Shown here one piece after another: positions 31,915 to 41,505 of a DNA stretch of 64,000 nucleotides. The position numbers were made by a program, and so were the translations under genes. A model generated the notes under the pieces. The model had not been told where the DNA came from and did no database searches. It saw only the letters and a program-made list of their open reading frames with translations. How positions within the stretch are numbered: the first letter of the stretch is position 1; every line of letters begins with the position of its first letter. Source of the stretch: Geminicoccus harenae (GTDB lineage Bacteria; Pseudomonadota; Alphaproteobacteria; Geminicoccales; Geminicoccaceae); the NCBI RefSeq assembly GCF_019800005.1, contig NZ_JABGCL010000011.1, positions 124,001 to 188,000 on the forward strand, written 5' to 3'.

Positions 31915-33651
31915 ATGGCGACGTCGGCCAAACCTACCAGCCCCAGCTTCAGCGAGCTGTTCACGCCCAAGCTCGTCACCGTCCTGCGCGAGGGCTACCG
32001 CCTGCCCGACTTCCGGGCGGACCTGGTGGCCGGCCTCACTGTCGCCATCGTGGCCCTGCCCTTGTCGATGGCGATCGCGATCGCGTCGGGCGTCACGCCG
32101 GACCGCGGCCTGTACGCCGCGATCATCGGCGGGTTCATCGTCTCGCTGCTGGGCGGCAGCCGCTTCCAGATCGGCGGCCCGGCCGGCGCCTTCATCGTCC
32201 TGGTGGCCGCGACCACGCAGACCTACGGCGTCGACGGCCTGCTGCTCGCGACCTTCCTGTCCGGCATCATGCTCCTCGCCATCGGCCTGCTGCGCCTGGG
32301 CACCTTCATCAAATACATCCCCTACCCGGTCACGGTCGGCTTCACCGCCGGGATCGCGGTCATCATCTTCGCCAGCCAGATCAAGGACCTGCTGGGCCTG
32401 ACCCTGGCCCACGAGCCGGGCCCGCTGCTCGAGAAGCTGCCAGCACTGGCCCAGGCCCTGCCCACGGCTAACCCGGCGGCGATCGCGGTGGCGGGCCTGG
32501 CGATCGGCACGATCGTCCTGGTGCGGCGCTTTCGGCCGAACTGGCCGGCCTACCTGATCGCGGTCGCCCTGGCCTCGGTGGTGGCGGCCGGCTTCGGCCT
32601 GCCGGTCGAGACGATCGGGACGAGGTTCGGCGGCATTCCCCAGGCCCTGCCGGCACCGCAACTGCCGGCCATCTCGCTGGACCGGATCGTCGAGGTGCTG
32701 CCGGCTGCCGTCGCGTTCACCCTGCTGGGCAGCATCGAAAGCCTCCTGTCCGCGGTGGTGGCCGACAGCATGACCGGGCGGCGGCACCGCTCCAACTGCG
32801 AGCTGGTGGCCCAGGGCATAGCCAACATCGCCTCGCCGCTGTTCGGCGGGATCTGCGTCACCGGCACGATCGCCCGTACCGCCACCAATGTGCGCGCCGG
32901 TGCCAGGGGCCCGGTCTCGGGCATGCTGCACGCACTGTTCCTGCTGCTGTTCATGCTGGTCGCGGCACCGCTGGCGAGCTGGATCCCGCTCTCGGCCCTG
33001 GCCGGGCTGCTGGCGGTGGTCGCCTGGAACATGGCGGAGAAGCACGAGTTCGCCACCCTACTACGCTCCTCGCCGGGCGATGCCGTGGTGCTGGGCGCCA
33101 CCTTCCTGCTTGTGGTGTTCCGCGACCTCACCGAGGGCATCCTGGTCGGGTTCGGCTTAGGGGCGCTCCTGTTCCTGCACCGCATGGCGCAGATGGTGCA
33201 GATCGAGCACCTGCAGCCGATGATCGAGGAGGACCAAGCCGACGAGCCCAGGCCGACCGACCGCTATGACGCGGCACTGGCCGCCGATGCGGATGTCACG
33301 GTGTACCGCATCTCCGGCGCGTTCTTCTTCGGTACCGCCGCCAGCGTCGCCGCGGCACTGGACCGGATCGGCCAGCAGCCGAAGGCCCATGTGATCGACT
33401 TCTCCGCGGTGCCGATCCTGGATTCCACCGCCGCCAACACGCTGGAGGGCTTCGTGCGCAAGGCACGGCGGCAGGGCGCGGCGGTCTACCTGACCGGCAC
33501 CCGCCCGGCGATCCGGCGCGTGCTGCTGACCCACGGGGTCCGCCCGCCCGAGGTGCACTTCGAGCCGACCATCGCCGAGGCGGTCACCGCCGCCCACGCC
33601 AGCCTGGCCGGACCACCGGCCGATGCCGCCGCCCAGCCCGAGCAGGCCTGA
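31915..33651 (+). CDS. SulP (SLC26)-family anion transporter with STAS domain
   Basis: 578 residues. The transporter part (residues ~25-425) has 12-14 helices with the SulP signature 'RADLVAGLTVAIVALPLSMAIAIASGVTPDRGLYAAIIGGFIVSLLGGSRFQIGGPAG' near the start and 'LLGSIESLLSAVVADSMTG' in the middle. A cytoplasmic STAS domain follows (~455-555), with 'VIDFSAVPILDSTAANTL'. Substrates in this family include sulfate, bicarbonate and dicarboxylates; sequence does not decide. The Ser in 'LDSTAA' is the usual STAS phosphorylation-type position. The gene is downstream of a small XRE regulator and converges on the GH15 gene with a hairpin between. Confidence 0.9.
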   Translation: MATSAKPTSPSFSELFTPKLVTVLREGYRLPDFRADLVAGLTVAIVALPLSMAIAIASGVTPDRGLYAAIIGGFIVSLLGGSRFQIGGPAGAFIVLVAATTQTYGVDGLLLATFLSGIMLLAIGLLRLGTFIKYIPYPVTVGFTAGIAVIIFASQIKDLLGLTLAHEPGPLLEKLPALAQALPTANPAAIAVAGLAIGTIVLVRRFRPNWPAYLIAVALASVVAAGFGLPVETIGTRFGGIPQALPAPQLPAISLDRIVEVLPAAVAFTLLGSIESLLSAVVADSMTGRRHRSNCELVAQGIANIASPLFGGICVTGTIARTATNVRAGARGPVSGMLHALFLLLFMLVAAPLASWIPLSALAGLLAVVAWNMAEKHEFATLLRSSPGDAVVLGATFLLVVFRDLTEGILVGFGLGALLFLHRMAQMVQIEHLQPMIEEDQADEPRPTDRYDAALAADADVTVYRISGAFFFGTAASVAAALDRIGQQPKAHVIDFSAVPILDSTAANTLEGFVRKARRQGAAVYLTGTRPAIRRVLLTHGVRPPEVHFEPTIAEAVTAAHASLAGPPADAAAQPEQA

Positions 33652-33670
33652 GCCGGCTCACCTGGAGCAT

Positions 33671-33693
33671 CGGCCGGTCAGGCCGACCGGCCG
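33671..33693. terminator. Hairpin at the junction of SulP and GH15 genes
   Basis: CGGCCGGTC (33671-33679) pairs with GACCGGCCG (33685-33693) around a five-base loop. It starts 20 bases after the SulP stop and overlaps the last codons of the convergent GH15 gene, so it can end the SulP transcript; for GH15 it would lie inside the coding sequence. Confidence 0.5.
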
Positions 33694-35489
33694 GGCGGGG
33701 AGCGGTTCGTGGCCCGCCATGCACCGCCCGCCGATCCTGCCAGCACATGCGCGCTGTTGATCAGCGCCAGGTGGGAGAAGGCCTGGGGGAAGTTGCCGAG
33801 CTGCCGCCCTGCGTGCGGGTCGTATTCCTCCGCCAGCAGGTGCAGGTCGTTGGCCAGCCCCGCCAGCCGCTCGAACAGGACACGCGCCTCGTCGAGCCGG
33901 CCCATCGCGACATAGACGTCGCACAGCCAGAAGCTGCAGGCGAGGAACGCCCCCTCTTTCGGCGGCAGCCCGTCCACCGCTTCCCTGGTAAGGTAGCGCA
34001 GCACCAGCCCGTCGCGCAGCAGCTCGCGCTCGATCCGGGCGACCGTGCCCTGGATGCGCGGGTCGTCGATCGGCAGGAAGCCCACCAGCGGCATGAGCAG
34101 CAGGGCCGCATCGACGCCGTCAGCACCGTAATACTGCACGAAGCTGTTCTGCCGCGCATCATAGCCGCGGGTGCAGATGTCGTGGTGGATCTCCGCGCGG
34201 ATCCGGCGCCACTCCTCGACCGGCCCGTCCAGGCCGAACTCTTCCACGCTCAGCACCATGGCATGGAAGGCCAGCCAGCACATGACCTTGGAATGGACGA
34301 AGTGGCGGGGCTCCCCGCGCATCTCCCACAGGCCGGAATCCTTTTCCCGCCAAAGGCCGGCCAGCCCGACGACGATGCTGCATTCCAGCGGCCAGACCTC
34401 GTCGGTCTCGTTCAGGCCGGCCCGCCTCGCCACGTAGAAGGCGCCGATCACCGAGCCGTAGACGTCGAGCTGTCGCTGCCGATAGGCGTCGTTGCCGATC
34501 CGCACCGGCCGGCTGCCCTCGAAACCCGGCAGCCAGTCGAGCTCGGTCTCGGTCAGGCGGCGCTCGCCATGCAGGCCGTACATGATCTGCAGCTCGTCGG
34601 GCGAGCCCGCCATGGCGCGCATCAGCCAGTGCCGCCAGTCCTCCGCCTCCTCACGATAGCCGGACGCGAGCAGCGCATAGATCGTGAGCACCGCGTCGCG
34701 GATCCAGCAGTAGCGATAGTCCCAGTTGCGCACCCCGCCCGGCCATTCCGGCAAGGAGGTGGTGGGTGCCGCCACGATCCCGCCGCTCGGGCTGTAGGTC
34801 AGGGCCTTCAGCGTCAGGAGGGAGCGCTCGACCACCTCCTGGTGATCGCCCCGATAGATGGACTTCGCCGTCCAGGCGCGCATCACCCGGGCGGCATGCT
34901 CCACCAGTGCCGGGGCGTTGCGGACCGGTGGCGGAATGGGCAGATGCGAGGGGAACCACTCCAGGACGAACGCCGCCTCCTCGCCGGCGCCCAGCTCGAA
35001 CTCGGCGGTGCTGGCGAAGTCGGCGTTCTCGAACGGCACGTCCGCGGTGAGCCGGACGGCATCCGGCCCGGCCACCGCCACCACGCCACCCTCGACCTGG
35101 CGCAGCCACGGCACATAGGCGCCATAGCCAAACCGGAAGCGGATCTCGGTATGGAGGCACAACCGGCCGCGTCGGCCCTGCACCAGGCGGACCAGCCGGT
35201 GGCGGCCGCCGCGGTCCGGCAGGGTGAGCAGGTCGACCACCACCACCTCGCCCGAGGCAGATTCATGGGTCGTTTCCAGGATGAAGGTGCCCTTCCGGTA
35301 GCACCGGCTGACCCGGGCACCGGGATCGGCGGCAGCCATGGTCCAGGACCCGTGCCGCGCGTCGCCGAGCAGGCTCGCGAACATCGCCTCGGAATCGAAG
35401 CGCGGCAGGGCCAGCCAGGCGATCGTCCCGTCGCGATGGACGAGCCCCGCACCGGTGGTGGACCCGATCAGCGCATAGTCCTCGATCAT
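33678..35489 (-). CDS. GH15 glucoamylase/trehalase-like protein
   Basis: 603 residues, the usual length of bacterial GH15 proteins. An N-terminal beta-sandwich ('IEDYALIGSTTGAGLVHRDGTIAWLALPRFDSEAMFASLLG') is followed by an (alpha/alpha)6 barrel with 'PGGVRNWDYRYCWIRDAVLTIYAL' at the substrate site and 'CSFWLCDVYVAMGRLDEARVLFERL...' and 'LAEEYDPHAGRQLGNFPQAFSHLALINSA' toward the C-terminus; the Glu of EEYDP is the expected catalytic base. No signal peptide, so cytosolic: likely glycogen, maltodextrin or trehalose turnover. The start at 35489 lies 97 bases after the hybrid-kinase stop on the same strand. Confidence 0.88.
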   Translation of the reverse strand: MIEDYALIGSTTGAGLVHRDGTIAWLALPRFDSEAMFASLLGDARHGSWTMAAADPGARVSRCYRKGTFILETTHESASGEVVVVDLLTLPDRGGRHRLVRLVQGRRGRLCLHTEIRFRFGYGAYVPWLRQVEGGVVAVAGPDAVRLTADVPFENADFASTAEFELGAGEEAAFVLEWFPSHLPIPPPVRNAPALVEHAARVMRAWTAKSIYRGDHQEVVERSLLTLKALTYSPSGGIVAAPTTSLPEWPGGVRNWDYRYCWIRDAVLTIYALLASGYREEAEDWRHWLMRAMAGSPDELQIMYGLHGERRLTETELDWLPGFEGSRPVRIGNDAYRQRQLDVYGSVIGAFYVARRAGLNETDEVWPLECSIVVGLAGLWREKDSGLWEMRGEPRHFVHSKVMCWLAFHAMVLSVEEFGLDGPVEEWRRIRAEIHHDICTRGYDARQNSFVQYYGADGVDAALLLMPLVGFLPIDDPRIQGTVARIERELLRDGLVLRYLTREAVDGLPPKEGAFLACSFWLCDVYVAMGRLDEARVLFERLAGLANDLHLLAEEYDPHAGRQLGNFPQAFSHLALINSAHVLAGSAGGAWRATNRSPPGRSA

Positions 35490-35586
35490 GCTGCAGCACA
35501 GCCCCCGGGGCGGTGACCTACCGGGCAACGGAGTGCCTCGCTGCCTGGCCGATGTCGAGCAGCGTGACCAGCCGGCTCCGGAGCGG

Positions 35587-38160
35587 TCAGGATGGAGCCG
35601 AGCTGCCGTCCAGCGCCCGCAGCACGTCGCCGAGTGCGGCGCGCGTATGGATGATCGCCCGATCCAGCCGGTCCAGGAGCTCGGCCAGCACGGCCTGGTC
35701 CCGTCCCGCCCGCGCCGCCGCCTCGATCCGGGCGGCCAGCGCGGTTACCCGGGGCAGGCCCACCGTCCCGGCACTACCCTTGAGCTTGTGTGCCTCGGCG
35801 ATCAGCACCGCCACCTCACCGTCGCCGGCCAGCATCCGCTGCCGGCACTCCCCGGCGGCCTCGATGCTCCGGCCCAGCATCTGCCGGAGCATCGAGGCCG
35901 GCATCTTCGCCGCCATGTTCTCGATGCGCCGCTCGTCCAGGAGCGGCTGCTCCACCGGATCGTCGCCTTGCAAACCATCGGGATCAGGTGCGGCGGGCGG
36001 GTCGCTGCGCATCGGCGTGCCGCGGGCGATCGCCGCCAGGGCGCCGAACAGCTCGCTCCAGACGATCGGCTTGATCAGGCAGCGGTTCATGCCGGCGGCG
36101 AGATAGCGCTCCCGCTCGCTCGCCATGACATTGGCGGTGAGCGCCAGGATCGGCACGCCGGCCTGCGGCGACGGCAGGCGGCGGATCCGGGCGGTCGCCT
36201 CCGCACCGTCCATCACCGGCATCTGCACGTCCATCAGGATCACGTCGTAAGGGACCCGCGCCGCCTGCTCGACCGCTTCCTGGCCGTTCTCGACCAGGTC
36301 GACCTGGTGGCCCTGGCGCGTCAGCATCGTGCTGATCAGCTCGCGGTTCACCGCCACGTCGTCGGCGACCAGGATCCGCATCGGCGGCACCGCATCGCTC
36401 TCCGCCGCCTCCTGCAGGGCAGCGTCCACGAGCTGCCCGCGCCGCATCGGCAGCTCGAACCAGAACAGGCTGCCGCGCCCCTCCTCGCTCTCGACGCCGA
36501 TGGTGCCGCCCATGGCATCGACCAGCCGCTTGGAGATGGCGAGCCCCAGGCCGCTGCCGCCATAATGCCGGCTGGTCGAGGCATCACCCTGGACGAAGGC
36601 GGAGAACAGGGCGGCCTGGCGCCCGGCGGCGATGCCGATCCCGGTATCGCGCACCCAGATGCGGAGCACGACGGCCTGCTCGTCGGCATGGCGCAGATCC
36701 ACGCCGATCACCACCTCGCCGCGGGCGGTGAACTTCAAGGCGTTGCCCACGAGGTTGACCAGCACCTGGCGCAGCCGGGTCGGGTCGCCATGCACCACCA
36801 GGCCGGACAGGTCGTCCACCTCCTGGCGCAGCACCAGCCCCCGCTCGGTCGCCTGCGGCTGCATCAGGGAATAGACGTGGTCCACGGCCGCGGCCGGCGC
36901 GAAGTCGATCGTCTCGAGCTGCAGCCGGCCGGCCTCGATCCGCGAGAAGTCCAGGATGTCGTTGATGATGCTGAGCAGGTGCGCGCCGGACCGGCGGATC
37001 GTGTTCACGTAGTGGAGCTGGTTGGGCGAGAGGTCTTCCGCCGCGAGGAGGTCGGCCATGCCCAGCACCCCGGTCATGGGCGTGCGGATCTCGTGGCTCA
37101 TGGTGGCCAGGAACTCGGTCTTGGCCCTGGCCGCACGCTCGGCGGTCTCCTTGGCCTGCGTGAGCTCGGCCTGCACGTCACGCAGGCGCAGGTTGGCCGC
37201 GGCCAGTTCGGCATTGGACTGCTCCAGCGCCGCGATCAGCTTGGCCTTGGCCTCGGCCGTGCGCGCCAGTTCCCGCGCCTGCTCCAGCTCGCGCTGCCGC
37301 TCGGCCTCCTCCTTGGCACGGCGGATCGCCTCTTCCTGCATGGCGCGCCGGCGCAGATGCGCACCCAGCCGGGCGCTCAGGATCTGCAGCCCGCTGCCGG
37401 CGTCCACGAAGTCGTCCACCCCGGTCTCCAGCACCCCGAGCGGCGGGTGCAATCCCGGGGTGGGCTCGAGCGCCACGATCTGGAACGCCTGGCCCAGGCT
37501 GCGCCTGGCGTCGTCCAGCCGCCGGCAGCACTGCAGCGCGGTCTCGACCGAATCGGGCAGGAGCACGACCACGCAGTCATAGGGGTTCGCCCCCAGCCGG
37601 GCCACCGCCATCTCGCCGCCCGGCACCACGGTCACGTCGTGGTTCTCCTGCTGGAGATGAACCGCCAATCGGTCCGCGATCGCCGCCCGGCCGCGGTCGA
37701 CCTCGGTCACGTCCACCACCACCAGGGTACGGCTGCGCCGGAACTCGGGCACGGCGGCATCCGACTCCGGCGCCGCCCCGGCGGGGCTGCGCAGGAGGTT
37801 GCGGATGCGCAGCAGGAGCACGTCGCTGGCGGCGGACTTCGGCACGAAGTCGTCCGCGCCGCTCTCGAACGCCCGCCGCTGCGATTCCAGGCTGTCCGAA
37901 TCGGTCAGCATCAGGGTCGGCAGGCTGCGCGTGCGCATGTTCATGCGCACGCGGCGGGTGAACTCGTCGCCGCTGATCCCGGGCAGGTGCAGGTCGACCA
38001 GGGCCAGTGCGGGCAGCTCGCCGTTCAGCTTGGCGAGCGCGTCCTCCGCACTGGCCGAGGACATGGTGGCCCAGCCCTGCTGCTCCAGGGTGAGCTGAAG
38101 GCGCAGGGCTTGCGTCGGCGAATCCTCGACGATGAGAATCTTGGGAGCAGGCTCCGTCAT
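35587..38160 (-). CDS. Hybrid histidine kinase REC-pseudoREC-HisKA-HATPase-REC-Hpt, output of chemosensory operon
   Basis: 857 residues. Domain order: REC1 (~7-120, phospho-acceptor Asp56, Lys108); a degenerate REC2 (~143-265) with hydrophobic residues at the Asp position and no conserved Lys; a charged coiled coil (~270-345); HisKA with His356 in SHEIRTP; HATPase with N box '[12 protein letters not shown]', G1 'DTGIGI' and G2 'GGSGLGL'; REC3 with Asp644; and Hpt with His791 in [12 protein letters not shown]. No membrane segment. Its start overlaps the cheB stop (ATGA). In Wsp-type operons this position holds WspR. Here the REC-REC' input resembles PleD, but a phosphorelay kinase replaces the GGDEF domain. 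Phosphotransfer from CheA to REC1 is the likely input; the final target is not in the window. Confidence 0.9.
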   Translation of the reverse strand: MTEPAPKILIVEDSPTQALRLQLTLEQQGWATMSSASAEDALAKLNGELPALALVDLHLPGISGDEFTRRVRMNMRTRSLPTLMLTDSDSLESQRRAFESGADDFVPKSAASDVLLLRIRNLLRSPAGAAPESDAAVPEFRRSRTLVVVDVTEVDRGRAAIADRLAVHLQQENHDVTVVPGGEMAVARLGANPYDCVVVLLPDSVETALQCCRRLDDARRSLGQAFQIVALEPTPGLHPPLGVLETGVDDFVDAGSGLQILSARLGAHLRRRAMQEEAIRRAKEEAERQRELEQARELARTAEAKAKLIAALEQSNAELAAANLRLRDVQAELTQAKETAERAARAKTEFLATMSHEIRTPMTGVLGMADLLAAEDLSPNQLHYVNTIRRSGAHLLSIINDILDFSRIEAGRLQLETIDFAPAAAVDHVYSLMQPQATERGLVLRQEVDDLSGLVVHGDPTRLRQVLVNLVGNALKFTARGEVVIGVDLRHADEQAVVLRIWVRDTGIGIAAGRQAALFSAFVQGDASTSRHYGGSGLGLAISKRLVDAMGGTIGVESEEGRGSLFWFELPMRRGQLVDAALQEAAESDAVPPMRILVADDVAVNRELISTMLTRQGHQVDLVENGQEAVEQAARVPYDVILMDVQMPVMDGAEATARIRRLPSPQAGVPILALTANVMASERERYLAAGMNRCLIKPIVWSELFGALAAIARGTPMRSDPPAAPDPDGLQGDDPVEQPLLDERRIENMAAKMPASMLRQMLGRSIEAAGECRQRMLAGDGEVAVLIAEAHKLKGSAGTVGLPRVTALAARIEAAARAGRDQAVLAELLDRLDRAIIHTRAALGDVLRALDGSSAPS

Positions 38161-39224
38161 GTCGGGCGGCCGTCCTTGGCAGTCTGGAGAAGGTGCGGGC
38201 CGATCGCGTCGAGCGGGAGCTGGAGCCGCGCGGCACCGGTCCGCGCGGCGACCGCCGGCATCCCGTATACCACGGCCGACGCCTCGTCCTGAGCGATGGT
38301 GTGCGCACCGCGCTGGCGCATCGCGAGCAGGCCGGCGGCACCGTCGTCGCCCATCCCGGTCAGGACCACCCCGATCGCCCGCTCGGCGAAGCTGGCCGCG
38401 ATCGACTGGAGCAGCATCGTGCCCGACGGGCGCTGGCCGCCGACGGGCGGCTCATTGCTGAGCAGGAGCAGGTCCTGGCCGGCGATCAGGTGGTGCCCGC
38501 CCGGCGCCACGTAGACATGCCCGGACGCAGGGCGCTCGCCATGGCGGGCCAGGCGGACCGCCATCGGCACCTGGCTGTCCAGCCAGGCCGCGAAGCCTTC
38601 GGTGAACTCGGCACCGATATGCTGGACGACCGCCACCGGCAGCGGGAACTCCCGCGGCAGGGCGCCCAGCACCTTGGCCAGCGCCGCGGGGCCGCCGGTG
38701 GAGGCGACCATGCCCAGGATCTCGTAGCGCGCGGCACTGCGGCAGCGGCCCGTCTCGCCACTGGCCTGGACCAGTGGCCGGGCCGAGAGGTGGCGCTGCG
38801 GCACCACCCGCACCTCGCTCATGATCGCGAGCTGCTGGCACAGGCGCCGGGCCAGGCGGGGAAACTCGTCGCGGCGGCGGCCGAGCGGCTTCTCGGTGAC
38901 CGACAGGGCGCCGGCCTTCAGCGCGTCCAGGGACACCGTCACCATGGGATTGCTGATGGTGGCCGAGGTGATGACGATCGGGGTCGGCCTAGTCTGCATG
39001 ATCCGGCGGGTGGTCTCCACGCCGTCCATCCCGGGGAGCTGCACGTCCATCAGCACGATGTCGGGGCTCAGGCGCGGCACCAGGGCCAGCGCATCCTCGC
39101 CCGACCCGGCCACCGCCACCACCTCGAACCGGCCGTCCTCCGCCAGCACCTGCTCGAGTTGGATCGCCGCCACCCTGGAATCCTCGACGATCAGCACGCG
39201 GATCCTGCCGCGCTCCCTGGTCAT
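38157..39224 (-). CDS. cheB: Chemosensory methylesterase CheB
   Basis: 355 residues: receiver domain (~8-125; Asp60 in LMDVQLPG) joined by a ~40-residue linker to the methylesterase domain, with the catalytic triad visible as Ser175 in 'VASTGGPA', His202 in 'VVQHIGAEF' and Asp294 in '[12 protein letters not shown]'. It removes methyl or amide groups from the transducer's glutamates, opposing CheR. The start at 39224 follows the cheA stop by seven bases; the longer upstream frame is antisense-like. It overlaps the hybrid kinase by an ATGA. In Wsp terms it corresponds to WspF. Confidence 0.93.
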   Translation of the reverse strand: MTRERGRIRVLIVEDSRVAAIQLEQVLAEDGRFEVVAVAGSGEDALALVPRLSPDIVLMDVQLPGMDGVETTRRIMQTRPTPIVITSATISNPMVTVSLDALKAGALSVTEKPLGRRRDEFPRLARRLCQQLAIMSEVRVVPQRHLSARPLVQASGETGRCRSAARYEILGMVASTGGPAALAKVLGALPREFPLPVAVVQHIGAEFTEGFAAWLDSQVPMAVRLARHGERPASGHVYVAPGGHHLIAGQDLLLLSNEPPVGGQRPSGTMLLQSIAASFAERAIGVVLTGMGDDGAAGLLAMRQRGAHTIAQDEASAVVYGMPAVAARTGAARLQLPLDAIGPHLLQTAKDGRPT

Positions 39225-39231
39225 GGCGGCC

Positions 39232-41505
39232 TCACGGCGGGTCGACGAACTGGCAGATCGTTTCGAGCAGGGTGCGCTGCTCGAAGCCCTGCTTGGTAAC
39301 GTAGGCGTCGGCACCCAGTTCCAGGCCGCGCTGCACCTGGTCCCGGGCATCCCGCGAGGTCAGCATGATCACCGGGATCGTGGCCAGGCCGGCATCCGCC
39401 TTGAGCGCCTGCAACAGGTCGAACCCGTCCATGCGCGGCATTTCCACGTCGCTGATCACGAGGTCCGCCGGCTCCCGGCGCAGGCTGTCCAGGGCGTCCT
39501 GCCCGTCCACCGCCAGACGCACCCGGAAACCCTCCGCCTCCAGGATGCTCTTTTCCAGCGTGCGCGTCGTGATGGAATCGTCGACCACCAGGATGGAGGG
39601 CGGCAGCTTGCGCGCCTCGCTGGCGAAGCGGACCGGGCCCCCGTTCGTCTGGCCATCGATCAGCAAAGCCGGGCTCAGCACCAGGATCGGCCGGCCATCC
39701 CGCAGGAAGGTCCCGGCCACCACCGGGTCGGTCCCGGCCGGCGGCTCCTGGACCGCCGCCTGCCGCATCTCCAGGAGCCCGTCGACCAGCATGGCGACCC
39801 GCCGCCGCCCGGTCCGCAGGATCACCACCGGGCAGAACCCACTCTCGTCGGTGAGCGAATCCTCGCCCATGCCGAGCAGGCCGCCCAGGATCGACAGGGC
39901 GGTCACCGCGCTGCCCTGGCGCAGCACCGGCCGCCCCTCCACCGTGGCAATCTCGCTGGCCCGGATCCGCAGCACCCGATCCACTGCATGGGCGGGCAGC
40001 GCGAAGGTCTGGTCGCGGCAGGCCACCAGCAGGAGGTCGGTGCGCACCACCGACATCGGCAGGCTCATCTCCAGGCGCGTGCCATGGGGATGGTTCGGCC
40101 CGATCTCGAGGTCGCCCTGCAGCCGGGCCAGCACCTCCTGCAGCACGCCCAGGCCCATGCCCCGGCCGGACAGCCGGTCGACGGTGCGGGCGGTGGAGAA
40201 GCCGTCGCGCAGGAGGAAGCGGGCGAGCTCGGCCTCCTTGGCCATGTCGGCTTCGGCTGCGTCGAGCAGGCCCGCGGCTACCGCGGTGGCGCGGATCCGC
40301 CCGAAGTCGAGCCCCCGCCCGTCGTCGGTCACCTCGAGCCGCAGGCGCGTGCCCTGCAGGCCAAGCGTCAGCGCCAGCCGGTTGACGGGCGGCTTGCCTG
40401 CCCGCTCCCGCTCCTCCGGCAGCTCCGCGCCATGCGCCACCGCGTTGCGCAGGACGTGCATCACCGGGTCTTTCAGCGCCTGGAGGATCATCCGATCCGC
40501 CTCCAGCTCCAGGCCAGTCATCCGGAACTCGACCAGCTTGCCGGATTCCCGCGCCAGGTCGCGCACCATCCGGCCAAAGCCCGAGAACACCTCCTCCGCC
40601 GGGATGAGCCGCGCCTGGGAAACGTCGTCCTGGAGCTGGTCGATCAGGCGCCGGGTCTTCCAGGCGCTCGTCGCCTGCAGGCCGGTCAGCTCCCCGATCC
40701 GCCGCCCCAGCCCGGCGATCGCCTTGTCGATCGCCTCCAGCGGGCCGGCCGTGCCCTGAGCCGCCGGCTCGTGGCGGCGCAGCTCGGCCCGGCTGCGCTC
40801 CCAGGTCCGGCGCAGGGCGGCTGCCTCGTCATGGAGGACGCGCAGCCGCCGGCCGATCTCGGCCTGCTCGCTGGCCTGCGCCAGCAACAGGCCGCCCGTG
40901 GTCATCAGCCCGTCCAGGTGGCGCGCACGGATCCGCACGGTCTCGTGCCCGGCCGGCGCCAGCGGACGGGCGACCGGGTTGGCTCCCGGCTCTGCCGCCG
41001 GCTGCGGCGGGGCAGGTGCGGGCGGGAGTTCGGCCGCCGGATCGGCTGGCGGTTCCGGGGCGGGCGTTGGCTCCGGGGCCGGCGGCTCCGGATCGGCCGG
41101 CTCCGGATCGGATGGCGGTTCCGCCGTGGCCGCTGCCTCGGCCGCCGCGCCGCCCAGCAGCGCGTCGAGCACCTGGGCCACCGGCAGCTTCGCTACCACC
41201 ACCTCCGGGTCGTCCGCGACGTCCTCGACCGCGTCGAGTGCGTCCAGGACCGCCCGCACGACCGGCGGATCCAGTGCCAGCTCGCCCTGCCGGACCCGCT
41301 CCAGCAGCGATTCCAGCCGGTGCGCCAGTTGCTCGATGGCCTGATGGTCGACCGCACGCGCGGCACCTTTCAGGCTGTGGGCGCGGCGGAAGATCTCCGC
41401 CAACTCCGCCTGCCCGGCACCTGCAGCCGTCAGGCGGCGCATCGCGGCCAGATGCTCGCGATATTCCGTCGCGAAGGCGTCCAGGAGCAGCTGGCGGATG
41501 TCCAT
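39232..41505 (-). CDS. cheA: CheA-type histidine kinase fused to receiver (WspE-like)
   Basis: 757 residues. P1/Hpt at ~1-105 with His43 in 'RRAHSLKGAAR'; a Pro/Glu/Ala-rich linker at ~125-185 built of PEP-type repeats in place of the P2 CheY-binding domain; dimerisation helices (~205-320); ATPase (~325-480; N box 'VMHVLRNAVAHG', 'DDGRGLD', 'GRGMGLGVL'); CheW-like regulatory domain (~485-625); C-terminal REC with Asp686 in 'VISDVEMP' and Lys near 729. CheA-REC fusions are typical of alternative (non-flagellar) chemosensory systems, where the REC acts as phosphate sink or relay. Its start overlaps the transducer stop (TGATG). Confidence 0.93.
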   Translation of the reverse strand: MDIRQLLLDAFATEYREHLAAMRRLTAAGAGQAELAEIFRRAHSLKGAARAVDHQAIEQLAHRLESLLERVRQGELALDPPVVRAVLDALDAVEDVADDPEVVVAKLPVAQVLDALLGGAAAEAAATAEPPSDPEPADPEPPAPEPTPAPEPPADPAAELPPAPAPPQPAAEPGANPVARPLAPAGHETVRIRARHLDGLMTTGGLLLAQASEQAEIGRRLRVLHDEAAALRRTWERSRAELRRHEPAAQGTAGPLEAIDKAIAGLGRRIGELTGLQATSAWKTRRLIDQLQDDVSQARLIPAEEVFSGFGRMVRDLARESGKLVEFRMTGLELEADRMILQALKDPVMHVLRNAVAHGAELPEERERAGKPPVNRLALTLGLQGTRLRLEVTDDGRGLDFGRIRATAVAAGLLDAAEADMAKEAELARFLLRDGFSTARTVDRLSGRGMGLGVLQEVLARLQGDLEIGPNHPHGTRLEMSLPMSVVRTDLLLVACRDQTFALPAHAVDRVLRIRASEIATVEGRPVLRQGSAVTALSILGGLLGMGEDSLTDESGFCPVVILRTGRRRVAMLVDGLLEMRQAAVQEPPAGTDPVVAGTFLRDGRPILVLSPALLIDGQTNGGPVRFASEARKLPPSILVVDDSITTRTLEKSILEAEGFRVRLAVDGQDALDSLRREPADLVISDVEMPRMDGFDLLQALKADAGLATIPVIMLTSRDARDQVQRGLELGADAYVTKQGFEQRTLLETICQFVDPP

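Noticed and set aside
35488-38292. A ~930-codon plus-strand frame opposite the hybrid kinase
   Set aside because: Antisense shadow of a protein with seven recognisable domains.
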